Source of the DNA: Candidatus Bathyarchaeota archaeon A05DMB-3
GTDB lineage: Archaea; Thermoproteota; Bathyarchaeia; Bathyarchaeales; Bathycorpusculaceae
Direction of reading: 5' to 3'
Assembly: GCA_019685555.1 (NCBI GenBank)
Contig: JABFQN010000013.1
Span: forward strand, 1 to 45,040
Length of the DNA: 45,040 nucleotides
The translations under genes and the position numbers were made by a program. Position 1 is the first letter of the stretch; each line of letters opens with the position of its first letter. This document shows, piece after piece, positions 14,396 through 23,829 of the stretch. Under the pieces are notes generated by a model. That model was not told the DNA's origin. It did no database searches and saw only the letters and a list, made by a program, of their open reading frames with translations.

Positions 14396-16048
14396 CTAAT
14401 ACTCCCCAGCGCCTGGATATTCGCCCCCAGGGGGCCCTCTGGGCGGCATTGGGGGAGTTTTAGCCTTTCCGGCGGCTATTACGTCGTCTATTTTCAGTAT
14501 CATTGAAGCGGCTTCTGTTGCAGACTTTATCACTTGTTTTTTGACGGAGATGGGTTCGAAGACGCCGGCTTCCCTCATGTCTTGAACTTTTCCAGAGTGA
14601 ACTTCGATTCCAGCCCATGTTTCGCCTTTTTCATGTTTTGCTCTTAATTCGGAAAGTATGTCGATTGGGTCTAAGCCAGCATTTTCAGTAAGGGTTGTTG
14701 GGATGGCTTCTAGGGCTTCTGCGAAGCTTTTTACGGCTAATTGTTCTCTTCCTGGAAGGGTTTCCGCGTATTTTTTGAGGGTGCGGGCAATTTCAAGTTC
14801 TGGGGCTCCGCCGCCTGCTAGAACTTTTGGTTCTTCAACTATGTCTCGGACAACGCATAAGGCGTCATGCACTGAGCGTTCAGCTTCGTCCACTATGCGT
14901 TCTGTTCCACCTCTTATGAGAATTGTCACTGCGCGAGGATGTTTGCATCCTTCCACAAAGCTCATTTTGTCTTCCCCGATTTTACGTTCTTCCACGACGC
15001 TTGCGTAGCCCAAATCCGCCGAGCTTACGTCGTCCAAGTTCGTTATTATTTTTCCGCCGGTGGCCTTTGAAAGTTTCTCCATGTCCGATTTTTTGATTCT
15101 CCGCACTGCAAGTATGCCTTTTCTGGCTAAGAAGTGTTGTGCCATGTCGTCTATGCCTTTCTGGCATAGGACAACGTTTGCGCCTATGGCGGCGAGTTTT
15201 TCCACCATGTCTTTTAGCATGGCTTCCTCTTGCTTTAGGAAGGCGTCCATCTGTTCTGGGCTTTCAATGTTGATTTTTGCGTCAAACTCCGTCTTTTCAA
15301 TCTCTAATGGTGCGTCCAGTAAGGCTATTTTGGCGTTTTCAACACGTTTCGGCATGCCGGAATGGACAACTTCCTTGTCTAAGACTATGCCGTTTATGAG
15401 CATAGTGTCCCTTACAGATTCGCCTGGTTTTTTCTCGACTTTAACGTCGTCAACATCCACTTTGTATTTGTGGTCTTCTTTTTCGGCGACTTGGAGAATC
15501 GCTTTTACGGCTAATTCCGCCAAATACTCTCTGTGTTCGGCTACAAGTTTGCTTGCCATAGAAGTCATTGCAGCCTTCTTCAAATATTCCGTTGAGTTTA
15601 AGTCAACGGGTATGGCTATTTTCTCAAGAATTTCCAGCGCCTTTTCCAAGGCTTTCTTGTAACCGTCAATTATTATCGTCGGATGGATGTTTTTGCCTAT
15701 GAGCTCTTCAGCCTTACCCAAAAGCTCGCCGGATAGTATTACAGCGGTTGTGGTTCCGTCTCCAGCTTCGTTATCCTGGGTTTTAGCTACTTCAACCATC
15801 ATTTTGGCTGCCGGATGCTGAACATCCATTTCGTCCAAGATTGTGCGGCCGTCGCTGGTTATTGTGACGTCGCCAAAGCTGTCTACAAGCATTTTATCCA
15901 TGCCCTTCGGGCCGAGGGAGCTTTTTACGGTTTCTGCTATTATGCGGGCTGCCATTATGTTTGTGTGTTGGGCTTCTTTTCCCCTCGAGCGGCTTGAGCC
16001 TTCCTTTAACACTAGAACTGGGATTCCACCTGATGGGGGTGATGACAA
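14396..16048 (-). CDS. Thermosome subunit (group II chaperonin)
   Basis: A protein of 550 residues forming the ATP-driven folding chamber in the cytosol. ATP-site motifs are clear: [13 protein letters not shown] near the N-terminus, [11 protein letters not shown] with GDGTTT at 96-101, and the GGGAPELE stretch in the C-terminal equatorial part. The C-terminus ends in a Gly/Pro/Tyr-rich tail ([13 protein letters not shown]). I place the start at TTG 16048 because AGGAGGT (16063-16057) precedes it by 8 bases and gives the usual family N-terminus; an in-frame TTG at 16075 would add nine residues upstream of the ribosome binding site. rpoK follows in the same frame. Confidence 0.96.
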   Translation of the reverse strand: MSSPPSGGIPVLVLKEGSSRSRGKEAQHTNIMAARIIAETVKSSLGPKGMDKMLVDSFGDVTITSDGRTILDEMDVQHPAAKMMVEVAKTQDNEAGDGTTTAVILSGELLGKAEELIGKNIHPTIIIDGYKKALEKALEILEKIAIPVDLNSTEYLKKAAMTSMASKLVAEHREYLAELAVKAILQVAEKEDHKYKVDVDDVKVEKKPGESVRDTMLINGIVLDKEVVHSGMPKRVENAKIALLDAPLEIEKTEFDAKINIESPEQMDAFLKQEEAMLKDMVEKLAAIGANVVLCQKGIDDMAQHFLARKGILAVRRIKKSDMEKLSKATGGKIITNLDDVSSADLGYASVVEERKIGEDKMSFVEGCKHPRAVTILIRGGTERIVDEAERSVHDALCVVRDIVEEPKVLAGGGAPELEIARTLKKYAETLPGREQLAVKSFAEALEAIPTTLTENAGLDPIDILSELRAKHEKGETWAGIEVHSGKVQDMREAGVFEPISVKKQVIKSATEAASMILKIDDVIAAGKAKTPPMPPRGPPGGEYPGAGEY

Positions 16049-16383
16049 TTCAAACAACCTCCTAATGCGTCTCAATGAGAAACAGCATTACAATATAAAT
16101 TTTTCCTTAAACGCGCATAATTAAGCATGTTTTCGAACAATCTCCCGCATCAAATTTTCTGCAAACACATTCAAAACCCTCTTTTCCGTCAATGTTTCTT
16201 AACCGAACTGAATTATTAGGTTCTCGTAAAATTTTCTTGCGCAGGTTAACTTTTAATGTTAGAATGGGTTTGAAGTTTAGTTGGGATTTTGATGGTTTTT
16301 TAGTATTTGTTGTATGGAGTTGTGTTGCGTAAGTCTTTTGAAGTATGCTTTCGTAATAAACGTGACAATCTTGAGGTGAAAAA
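16049..16383. promoter_or_regulatory. Gene-free divergent promoter region between thermosome and surface-protein gene
   Basis: About 335 bases without a supported gene. On the minus strand the thermosome promoter is visible: a TATA box (TTTATATT, 16099-16092) about 45 bases before the TTG start, followed by the AGGAGGT ribosome binding site at 16063-16057. Toward the plus-strand gene the sequence is AT-rich and ends with GAGGTGA (16373-16379), a good ribosome binding site for the ATG at 16384. The middle is AT-rich with no clear hairpin or repeat. Short open frames across it have no coding character. Confidence 0.6.
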
Positions 16384-16439
16384 ATGTCGAAAAAAAGCCA
16401 TTAACCATTGCTACAATAGCCATAATCATAGCCTCAACC
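16373..16439 (+). other. Ribosome binding site, ATG and A7 tract: out-of-frame 5' end of the next gene
   Basis: GAGGTGA (16373-16379) is followed by ATG at 16384, then TCG and a run of seven A (16390-16396). As written, the frame stops at a TAA after six codons. If one A were added, the reading would be MSKKKPLTIATIAIIIAST and run straight into the 592-residue frame at 16440, giving a textbook signal peptide. Without it the large frame lacks any upstream start codon back to a TGA at about 16378. The true start is therefore probably here, with an indel or slippage at the A7 tract. Confidence 0.65.
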
Positions 16440-18218
16440 ATGCTTGGATTTTACAATGTTTCCCGTTCAAGTGCGTTTGCACCTACTGAAACTGCTAATC
16501 CAAGGCTTATATACTGGCCACCCACACAAGTTGGAAAAATCTACGACCATGTTGTTGTTACCAGCGGCTGGCTTAACATTAGGAGCATGACTTGGTCGCC
16601 TTCTGGAAGGTATCTGCTGATTTTTGGAGATATCCACGAGGGGTCTGTAGAACCAGGAATGACACAAAGCTTTAACACGCTAATAATAGACATGGAGAAC
16701 GGCACACTGGCTTACAAATTCAACCTTGATGTAGGGTCAGTAGGAGCCTTCATTCAGTTCGCTTTCTCATCAGACGAGACAAAGATTTTTTATGTGAATG
16801 CTCCGTATACGGGATATATTCCGATGGTGTATTCTGTAAATTTGGACGGCACTAATTCAACCCTTATAACTTACATGAACAGCACAGCAGCAAACAGTAT
16901 GAGGACGCCCTACCTTATCGATGTTACTAGCGACGGATATTTGATTTACACTTCCTGCGAAACCACATATAACTGGACTACTGGACAATATAACTACACG
17001 AATTACATTTGGAAATACGCCTTAGACACTGGTGAAAAATCGCTAATCGTAAAGCTTGAGGGAATAGAAAATCTGATAACAAGTTTGAGCGCTTCTCCAT
17101 CCAGCGACAAAATAGCCTATGCTAATGGAAGCGACATCTGGGTTGTTGACATAAATGGTGCTAATTCGCCTGTGAAAGTTGCATCGGCTTATGGTGGAAA
17201 AATTGTAACATTTATTGACTGGACAAATAACGGAACAATGCTAACCTATTCGGAGGTCAACGCTACCATAGAGGCATCTGGACTTTACATGAAATGGGAG
17301 GCTTCCCTTAGGGGGAACGTAACAGCAGTAAACGTGGACGGAAGCAATCATCGCATCATTCTAAACGATGCGTATGGGCTTGTATGGTCGCCAGTTAACG
17401 ACTCGCTTGCTGCATACATTATGTTTCAACAGCCAGACTATTGGTATGGGTATCCCTACCTAATAGACTTTAATATGCCAATAACGCCGTATCCGGACAG
17501 CGATGGAGATGGCTTACCAGACCCCGCTGAAATCCAATTCCACCTTAATCCTCTGGACCCAACAGATTTAGAGAAAGATTACGACGATGACGGGCTAACC
17601 AACCGAGAAGAGTACATTTACGGGGCAGGGATAGACAATCCAGACTGCGACAATGATGGACTCAGCGACGGCGTTGAAGTCAAAGTTTTCAAGACAAATC
17701 CAAGAAAAACAGATACTGATGGTGACGGTGTAGCCGATGGTTTGGAGGCTGCGGCAACAGGATTGAACGCCTTTGTTTCTGTCTTGCCGGAAGGGTGGAT
17801 TCGCATGACCCTCGAGTGGAAGGGCAATAGAATGTATGTCTCAACAAACTCTTCGGTGCTCGGCGTGGTTTTCAACTCAACCAGCATGGCTTTAAGCATT
17901 TCCGTCGGCGGGCCAGATGGCTCAACGGGCATAGCCAACATAAGTATACCGGTGAGTATGATAAGCGCTCTTTCAAACGTTAAAGTCACATTGGATGATC
18001 AGCCAATAGACTTTCAGATAAGCCAAGTTGGCAACTACGCCCAAATCTACGTGCAGTACCACCACAGCTACCACGATTTGACAGCACATTTAAGTGGCGG
18101 CGGAGGCATCGGCGGCGTAGACTTAACGGGAATCTTAAGCTACTGGTGGCTGATACTGTCGGTTGGCATTGTGGCAGTGGCATCGATAATAGCGGCAATA
18201 ATTGTCAAGCGCGGATAA
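16440..18218 (+). CDS. Secreted TolB-like beta-propeller protein with calcium-binding repeats and C-terminal anchor
   Basis: An open frame of 592 residues. The N-terminal two thirds contain repeated WD40/TolB-like blades such as MTWSPSGRYLLIFG, FAFSSDETKIFYV, LSASPSSDKIAYANG and LVWSPVNDSLAAY. Next come three Asp-rich thrombospondin-type-3-like repeats (DSDGDGLPD, DYDDDGLTN, DNDGLSDG, DTDGDGVADG, roughly 350-435), a beta-rich domain, and a transmembrane helix at about 567-588 ending in KRG. It is a surface-anchored calcium-binding protein of unknown ligand. The signal peptide is encoded upstream in another frame across an A7 tract, so ATG 16440 is likely not the real start. The next gene begins 16 bases downstream and may be co-expressed. 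Confidence 0.8.
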   Translation: MLGFYNVSRSSAFAPTETANPRLIYWPPTQVGKIYDHVVVTSGWLNIRSMTWSPSGRYLLIFGDIHEGSVEPGMTQSFNTLIIDMENGTLAYKFNLDVGSVGAFIQFAFSSDETKIFYVNAPYTGYIPMVYSVNLDGTNSTLITYMNSTAANSMRTPYLIDVTSDGYLIYTSCETTYNWTTGQYNYTNYIWKYALDTGEKSLIVKLEGIENLITSLSASPSSDKIAYANGSDIWVVDINGANSPVKVASAYGGKIVTFIDWTNNGTMLTYSEVNATIEASGLYMKWEASLRGNVTAVNVDGSNHRIILNDAYGLVWSPVNDSLAAYIMFQQPDYWYGYPYLIDFNMPITPYPDSDGDGLPDPAEIQFHLNPLDPTDLEKDYDDDGLTNREEYIYGAGIDNPDCDNDGLSDGVEVKVFKTNPRKTDTDGDGVADGLEAAATGLNAFVSVLPEGWIRMTLEWKGNRMYVSTNSSVLGVVFNSTSMALSISVGGPDGSTGIANISIPVSMISALSNVKVTLDDQPIDFQISQVGNYAQIYVQYHHSYHDLTAHLSGGGGIGGVDLTGILSYWWLILSVGIVAVASIIAAIIVKRG

Positions 18219-18234
18219 TGGTGGAAGACATGGC

Positions 18235-18909
18235 ATGAACAAAGTTGTGGGTTTAGTAACCGTTGCAATAGTGTTTCTGCTTAGCCTAAACTTGGCTTAT
18301 GCCGAAGCGCAGGTGGGCATAAAATTGGGCGATTGGATAAAGTATGAACTCGCATTTAGCGGCACCTCCCCACCACCGGACATGCCCACATGGGTTAGAG
18401 GGGAATGCACATCCATAGCTGGCACAACAGTAACTCTAACAATGACCATGCACATGGGAGATGGAACAGAACACGTGGAAACTTGGACCATTGACATTGC
18501 AACCGGTTCGGGAAACGTAACATTCCAAGTAATTATTCCCGCAAACTCAAAAACCGGAGACACTGTCAAGTTGATGGATTTCGGCGATGTAACAATTGCC
18601 GGTGAAACAACTGGTACATATGCTGGAGCAAGCAGAACCTTTGTCTATGCAAGCTTTACAGGAGAAAATGAACAGTATAATTATCGCTGGGACAAACAAA
18701 CCGGCGTCCTACTAGAAATAAGCTTAACACAAGGCTCAGCCTCAATTGCCTACAAGGCGACCGCCACAAATATTTGGCAATCATCATCTTCAAACCCTCT
18801 AACGCTGCCAAACCTACCAATAGAAATGCTCTCCATAGGCATATCAACGGCAGCGGCAATAGCCATAGTAGCAACGGCAGTAATCTACACCAAACACAAA
18901 AGTAGCTAA
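18235..18909 (+). CDS. Secreted membrane-anchored protein of unknown function
   Basis: A protein of 224 residues. ATG 18235 gives a clean signal peptide (MNKVVGLVTVAIVFLLSLNLAYAEA, cleavage near 25). The mature part is Thr/Gly-rich and beta-stranded, beginning VGIKLGDWIKYELAFSG, a pattern common in archaeal surface proteins of unknown role. A C-terminal transmembrane helix spans about 199-219, ending with a basic tail KHKSS. It lies 16 bases after the propeller protein and probably forms an operon and perhaps a surface complex with it. Confidence 0.75.
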   Translation: MNKVVGLVTVAIVFLLSLNLAYAEAQVGIKLGDWIKYELAFSGTSPPPDMPTWVRGECTSIAGTTVTLTMTMHMGDGTEHVETWTIDIATGSGNVTFQVIIPANSKTGDTVKLMDFGDVTIAGETTGTYAGASRTFVYASFTGENEQYNYRWDKQTGVLLEISLTQGSASIAYKATATNIWQSSSSNPLTLPNLPIEMLSIGISTAAAIAIVATAVIYTKHKSS

Positions 18910-19055
18910 ACTCAATGAACGTAAAACCTCAAATCCTATCACCATCATTTTTGCCATTTCCCAGCAGAAAACGCAAAATTCCTGAAAGAGACTTCTGTTT
19001 GTCACCGTTAACGGAAGTTGTTTAACTCATTGAAAATAAGGATTAATTCGTCATT

Positions 19056-20165
19056 TCAGTTTGGTTTTATGGATGTTTTCAGCCCATTTCCAGTCAATAC
19101 CACTACGGTTTTCTCTTTTTTTGCTGTTGCACCTTTTTGTAACTGTTTTTGGTAGGCTGCGTAAGCCACAGCAGAGCTGGGCTCGACGAAAAAGCCTTTT
19201 CCAACAAGTTCTTTGAAGGCTTGGAGAATTTCATCCTCCTTAATAATTTCTGCGTCGCCTTCGGCATCTTTTAACTCTTTTGTCATGAGCTCTAAAAGCG
19301 GCGGATTTGTGCTGACAAGGGCATCGGCAATAGATGTTATCTTTTCTGGGGGATGATACGATAAGCCTTTGAAACGGTGATAAAGTGGCGAGACTTGTAT
19401 TGTTTGGCAAGCCACGATTTTCGGCATCTTAGCGATTGCGCTCCAAGCTGCCAAATGCTTAAACCCGTTGATAACGCCTAAAAGCAGTGTTCCTGCCGAA
19501 ACTGGAAGATAAACGCGTTCTGGAGCTTTCCAATTTAGCTGTTCAGCTATTTCATACGCCAAGCTTCTTATTCCATCGCGAAAAATGGGGTGAAGTATAT
19601 GGCCCACATAGATTTTCCCCTTCTCCTGTTTTTGTGCTTCCTCAGTCACGTGGCTTCTAGTGCCTGAAACCTTGACAACTTCCGCGCCATAAAACATTAT
19701 TTGATTCAGTTTTGGTCCAGAAACACCTTCTGGAACGTAAATTTTCGCATTTATTCCCACGCGGGCTGCGTAGGCGGCTATGGATGCGCCAGCGTTTCCC
19801 GAAGAATCCTCTGAGATAAAGCCTCCAAAAGCCTTGATTTGCTTGTGCAAGGCGGAAATCAGCACTGTTGAGCCTCTATCCTTAAAGGAGCCTGTTGGAT
19901 TAAGGTTTTCAAGCTTGAAGTAGACATTTCCAGTAAACTTAACCAGCGGCGTCCAGCCTTCGCTAAGCGTCACAATTTCCTCAGCATTTACATAGGGAAA
20001 AAATTGGGCGTAGCGCCAAACACTGTATTCTTTTTTGCGGATTTCTTTTTTGCTGAAGGCTTTTTCAATTTTGACGTCTAATGGGTTTCCACAACTGGCG
20101 CACTTATAGTCAAGGAGGTTTTTTGCGGATTTTCCGCAGACTGTGCATGTGATTTCATAACTCAT
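19056..20165 (-). CDS. thrC: Threonine synthase
   Basis: A protein of 369 residues, PLP-dependent, converting O-phosphohomoserine to threonine. An N-terminal zinc ribbon has Cys7/Cys10 and Cys22/Cys25; the PLP lysine is K95 in NPTGSFKDRG; SEDSSGNAGAS binds the cofactor phosphate or substrate and the late GNGLK closes the PLP site. Length fits the archaeal class. It is 21 bases downstream of the acyl-CoA dehydrogenase gene on the same strand, so co-transcription is likely. A related fold-type II enzyme (TrpB2) lies 4 kb away but differs clearly. Confidence 0.92.
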   Translation of the reverse strand: MSYEITCTVCGKSAKNLLDYKCASCGNPLDVKIEKAFSKKEIRKKEYSVWRYAQFFPYVNAEEIVTLSEGWTPLVKFTGNVYFKLENLNPTGSFKDRGSTVLISALHKQIKAFGGFISEDSSGNAGASIAAYAARVGINAKIYVPEGVSGPKLNQIMFYGAEVVKVSGTRSHVTEEAQKQEKGKIYVGHILHPIFRDGIRSLAYEIAEQLNWKAPERVYLPVSAGTLLLGVINGFKHLAAWSAIAKMPKIVACQTIQVSPLYHRFKGLSYHPPEKITSIADALVSTNPPLLELMTKELKDAEGDAEIIKEDEILQAFKELVGKGFFVEPSSAVAYAAYQKQLQKGATAKKEKTVVVLTGNGLKTSIKPN

Positions 20166-20186
20166 TGGTTGGACGCTGCCATGTGC

Positions 20187-21404
20187 CTATTTGTAGGGTA
20201 TGTAGTCTCTTCCCAGCAGTTCACGCGCAATAATTATCCTTTGGATGTTCATGGCGCCTTCTGCCCCAATGTAGTAGGACATTATGCCCCGCAGTCCCAT
20301 TTCCAGTGGGCAGTCTTTTGTGTAGCCCCATGCTCCCATCCAGAGGAGCACATGTTCAAACGCTTTGAAGGCAAAAGGCGGAACCTTCAATTTGACGGCT
20401 GAAACGTATTTCGTAACCTCCAATGGCGTAAAGCGTTTCCGCTTATATTTTTCGTCATTCATCCATGCTGTGCGGTAAACAAGCGACCTTAAGGCTTCAA
20501 GTTCAGCCCACATATCCGCCAAATCAAACTGAATGCCTTCATACTTGCCAATGGGGTTTCCGAAGGCTTGCCGTTCCTTAATATACTCCATTCCAAGCTC
20601 TAAGGCTCTTTGAGCCGCGCCTAAGCAAGTGGCGCCTATCAGCAGCCTTGCGTTGTCAAAACCCTCCATAGTCAGGTAGAAACCTCTCCCCTCCTCGCCC
20701 ACACGGTAAGCATCCGAAAGCCGAACATTGTCCATGACTATGCTACCCGTGGAAATCGCCATCCGCCCCATCTCCTCAAATCTTTTACCCACATCCACAC
20801 CTAGAGCGTTTATTGGCAGATAGAAGGCTGTAATCCCTTTATGGGATGCTCCCGGCGGCGGTGGCGAAGTCCTAACCAATGTGAAGTGACCTCCGCCCAA
20901 TTTTTTTGCTTCCTCTGTGCCGCTTATGTAGGTTTTCTCTCCATTCAAAACCCACTCGTCTCCATTCTTAACGCCCATAGACTTAATGGCCGCCACATCA
21001 GAGCCTCCTCCGGCTTCTGTAGAGGCTATTCCTATGAAGGCTTCTCCCCGGGCGGCTTTTCGTATCGCCTCTTCTCTAACATGCTCAGTGCAATACTTAT
21101 CCGTCACGAAACCCCATGAAGCTTCCACCAGAAAAAGCACTGGAACAGCTATGCTTATGTCCGCATAACCCAATTCTTCAGCTGCTATACACGCTGTGGT
21201 CCAATCTGCGCCTGCCCCGCCGTGCTCCTCCGGCACTGTCATTAGCAGAAGTCCCAAATCGGCTAAACCTTTGATGATTTCTTTTGGAATTTCGCCTCTG
21301 CTGTCCATTTCCCTAACCTTTTCCAGTGTAAGCTCTTTGCTGCACCATTCGCGGACTGCCCTGCGGAAAAGTTCTTGTTCTTCTGTGAAGGCAAAATCCA
21401 CCAT
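20187..21404 (-). CDS. Acyl-CoA dehydrogenase
   Basis: A protein of 405 residues of the FAD acyl-CoA dehydrogenase family, oxidising an acyl-CoA at the alpha-beta bond. Landmarks are MTVPEEHGGAGADW, IGIASTEAGGGSDVAAI (FAD/substrate loop), RQAFGNPIGKYEGIQFDLADM and the C-terminal GAEGAMNIQRIIIARELLG, in which the Glu corresponds to the catalytic base position of the short-chain family. The start ATG 21404 follows GGTGA by 5 bases; the in-frame GTG 21413 overlaps that site and is less likely. No electron-transfer flavoprotein or other beta-oxidation gene is nearby. Confidence 0.92.
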   Translation of the reverse strand: MVDFAFTEEQELFRRAVREWCSKELTLEKVREMDSRGEIPKEIIKGLADLGLLLMTVPEEHGGAGADWTTACIAAEELGYADISIAVPVLFLVEASWGFVTDKYCTEHVREEAIRKAARGEAFIGIASTEAGGGSDVAAIKSMGVKNGDEWVLNGEKTYISGTEEAKKLGGGHFTLVRTSPPPPGASHKGITAFYLPINALGVDVGKRFEEMGRMAISTGSIVMDNVRLSDAYRVGEEGRGFYLTMEGFDNARLLIGATCLGAAQRALELGMEYIKERQAFGNPIGKYEGIQFDLADMWAELEALRSLVYRTAWMNDEKYKRKRFTPLEVTKYVSAVKLKVPPFAFKAFEHVLLWMGAWGYTKDCPLEMGLRGIMSYYIGAEGAMNIQRIIIARELLGRDYIPYK

Positions 21405-21500
21405 ACATTTCACCTTTTAACGCTAACTACAAGCCTAAACGAATATAAAACTTGTTCAATTTGTATAGCAAAACCTTTCTTAACAAGCAACAAATAAATA

Positions 21501-23312
21501 ATGAGGCGGCGGAAAATGAACTTCTTCATATTCCTTCTCATCTGGGCGCTGATATGGTATGTTCCAATACCTCCACGGAAAACTGGATGGAAAAAACCTG
21601 CGCGGATAATTTCACTTCTTTTAGGCTTATTCCTCTTCTTCCTAATCCAGTTTTCCAAGCCTCCCCTCAGCATTTTCATTTATGCGCTTGTTTTCCTTAG
21701 GCTTTTTGTCGCTTTTGTGGAATCCGCCTTTTCCATAAAACCAGCAAGTCTGGAAAACTCGGAAAAAGGCTATTATTCCTATTATGGTAGACGTGTTCCA
21801 TGGAAAGTTTCAGCGAAGATGAAGGCGAAGCTGGTGGGCTTGCTTTTTCTCGTTTATTTGCTTGCTTTTTCCAGTATGGTTGTTTTTTGGCAAGTTCAAA
21901 GGGTGGCAAACGCTGCGTACTTTAACAATTTTATCCATAACATGGGTTTAAGTTTGCCCTTCACCGAAGAAATCCAAGATGACATGGTGCGTCTCGTTAC
22001 TGAGGAACTTGCCATTTCCATAGCGAGACGACACATGTCTGAATTTGGAAGCAACACTCAAGTTTTAGGCTGCCACATAACGAAAACCTTGGAAGGCGAA
22101 CTTGTCTGGGTTGCTGTAATAGGCTCCACCAATGTCATAGCAGAAAACTATGTTAAAGGATTTGTGATAATAGACGCCACAGACCCGCTTGCTCCGCCAA
22201 AAATTTTGAAGCAAGAATTCGCAGTTGGAGAAGCCTTATGGTTCGACCACAACATTCATTTTCTCTCTTACATGAACGACATGTCCAAAAGCTACGGCAT
22301 AGCCTACATAACATGGGATTCCACAGCAAACAAAACCGCCTACGTTGTAACCCGCTACAATGTGGGCTTTGATTTGATTAGGAGATATGAAACTCCAATG
22401 GTTTACGATGCTGAGGGCAAACTTTACCCCAAAGCGGAGACGCTTTCCCAAATCCCCCAATGGGTTACACAAGTTTATGATGAAAACTGGCTTGAGGAAA
22501 TGATAAACGAGATGGGAAACTTTAGACGAGGCGAAGGCTTTGACTACTGGGCTGGAGGCTTCTTATGGTTTATTCCACCAAGCCGTGAACGCTTCGAAAT
22601 GACAGAAGATACCCGCTACATAATAGACCCAGACACACGCGACGTTGTCGCCCTAGTGTGCGTAAACCCGGTGGGCAACAAGCGAACCCTTTCCGGAGTC
22701 TTCAAAGCCACGAGAAGCAGCATATACTATTACGATTTTAGACAAGCTAATTATATTTCAGGGATGACGGCCGAAGACCTTGTGGAAGGCCGTCTTCCCA
22801 AACCCGCCGCCGGCATATATGACGCTGAAATGCCGCTTCTCTACCCCGTTGAAATATCGCCAAGCAACTATAGACTCGCATGGTATGTGCCCATCTATTG
22901 GCGGGAAGGCACCGGCGAAAAAGACGAAACCATTTATTTGGCAGGATTCGCCATTGTCGATGCGGAAGAAACAAGCAAAATAGCCATAACAATGCGCACA
23001 GAGGGTTTAACAAGCGAACAACTCGTGCGCAATACAAGGCTAGAGTTCCTAAAACTTTTTGGCGTAATAACTGAAATAGAGGTCAGCGCTAAAGTATTTG
23101 GTAAATACGAGTACGTGGAAGACGGGACAACCCACATAGTTCTCCATTTGGACCACGCAACCTACCCCTGGGTGGAAGCCACGCCGAAAGACCTTCCAGC
23201 GCTCCAATGGAACAAGCTTATGGCAACGGAAAAAGACGACGTAGTAACCGTGCGCCTTGAAAAGCGGGGAGAAAAATGGATAATAACCGCCTTCGAAAAT
23301 CCAAACGTCTAA
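21501..23312 (+). CDS. Large membrane protein with three N-terminal helices and an external domain
   Basis: A protein of 603 residues. Three hydrophobic helices lie at about 6-22, 34-75 (possibly two) and 111-133; the remaining 470 residues are soluble and likely external. That part includes two similar-looking strand blocks, VWVAVIGSTN...GFVIIDATDP and DVVALVCVNPVGNKR, and may contain a repeated domain. No family is recognised. ATG 21501 has no ribosome binding site, whereas ATG 21516 is preceded by GAGGCGG and could be the true start. Its 3' end overlaps the ACT-regulator gene by 4 bases. Confidence 0.7.
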   Translation: MRRRKMNFFIFLLIWALIWYVPIPPRKTGWKKPARIISLLLGLFLFFLIQFSKPPLSIFIYALVFLRLFVAFVESAFSIKPASLENSEKGYYSYYGRRVPWKVSAKMKAKLVGLLFLVYLLAFSSMVVFWQVQRVANAAYFNNFIHNMGLSLPFTEEIQDDMVRLVTEELAISIARRHMSEFGSNTQVLGCHITKTLEGELVWVAVIGSTNVIAENYVKGFVIIDATDPLAPPKILKQEFAVGEALWFDHNIHFLSYMNDMSKSYGIAYITWDSTANKTAYVVTRYNVGFDLIRRYETPMVYDAEGKLYPKAETLSQIPQWVTQVYDENWLEEMINEMGNFRRGEGFDYWAGGFLWFIPPSRERFEMTEDTRYIIDPDTRDVVALVCVNPVGNKRTLSGVFKATRSSIYYYDFRQANYISGMTAEDLVEGRLPKPAAGIYDAEMPLLYPVEISPSNYRLAWYVPIYWREGTGEKDETIYLAGFAIVDAEETSKIAITMRTEGLTSEQLVRNTRLEFLKLFGVITEIEVSAKVFGKYEYVEDGTTHIVLHLDHATYPWVEATPKDLPALQWNKLMATEKDDVVTVRLEKRGEKWIITAFENPNV

Positions 23313-23812
23313 TAGACGGAAACTTTGGCAACACCTTTAACCTTCAAAAATTCTGGAATCAACTCTCCGGGAATTTTCTTTTCCACAATAAGTGTCAGCT
23401 TGGGTTCTGGAGATAACTCTGGGTCATCAACTATCGCTTGCCTAATGCTTAAGCCGTTTTTTGCGAGAATCATAGCTGAGTTTGCCAGAATGCCTGGTAT
23501 TCTGGCGTCTACTGGGGTTATTTCGACAACTCCCAGTTCCAAGTGTTTGGCAATTTCCTTTAAAGAGTGTCCAGCAGATCTTAAACCTTCAAAGATTTGG
23601 CGGAGCTCACGGTTTGCCTTTATGGTTTTTATTGTTTCGTTTACGGTTCTCTTGTCAACGCCGGCGACCCTTGCAATGCGTATCACTGGGATTTCAATTT
23701 CGTTTAGGTAGATTTTGCTGTTTTTTATGCTTAAACCGTTTTCCACGAGGATGCGTGCCACTTTTAGTCTTTCTGGATAGTTTTCTAAATGTTTTTTTAT
23801 GGTGTTCCACAT
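23309..23812 (-). CDS. ACT-domain transcriptional regulator of amino-acid metabolism (COG2150-like)
   Basis: A protein of 167 residues: an N-terminal DNA-binding half (about 10-75) with helix-turn-helix pattern IPVIRIARVAGVDKRTVNETIKTI, and a C-terminal ACT domain (about 93-167, VVEITPVDARIPGILANSAMILAKNGLSIRQAI), which usually binds an amino acid. Matches the archaeal family described as regulators of amino-acid metabolism. It is divergent from trpB2 across about 100 bases that contain two similar inverted sites, so tryptophan or serine control of trpB2-serK is the natural prediction. ATG at 23812 follows GGAAGCGGAAAC. Confidence 0.85.
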   Translation of the reverse strand: MWNTIKKHLENYPERLKVARILVENGLSIKNSKIYLNEIEIPVIRIARVAGVDKRTVNETIKTIKANRELRQIFEGLRSAGHSLKEIAKHLELGVVEITPVDARIPGILANSAMILAKNGLSIRQAIVDDPELSPEPKLTLIVEKKIPGELIPEFLKVKGVAKVSVY

Positions 23813-23829
23813 GTTTCCGCTTCCCTAAT

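Noticed and set aside
14396-14398. TAG between thermosome and rpoK as a pyrrolysine codon
   Set aside because: The thermosome tail already ends with the normal Gly/Tyr-rich sequence and rpoK has a usable TTG. TAG is used as an ordinary stop elsewhere here.
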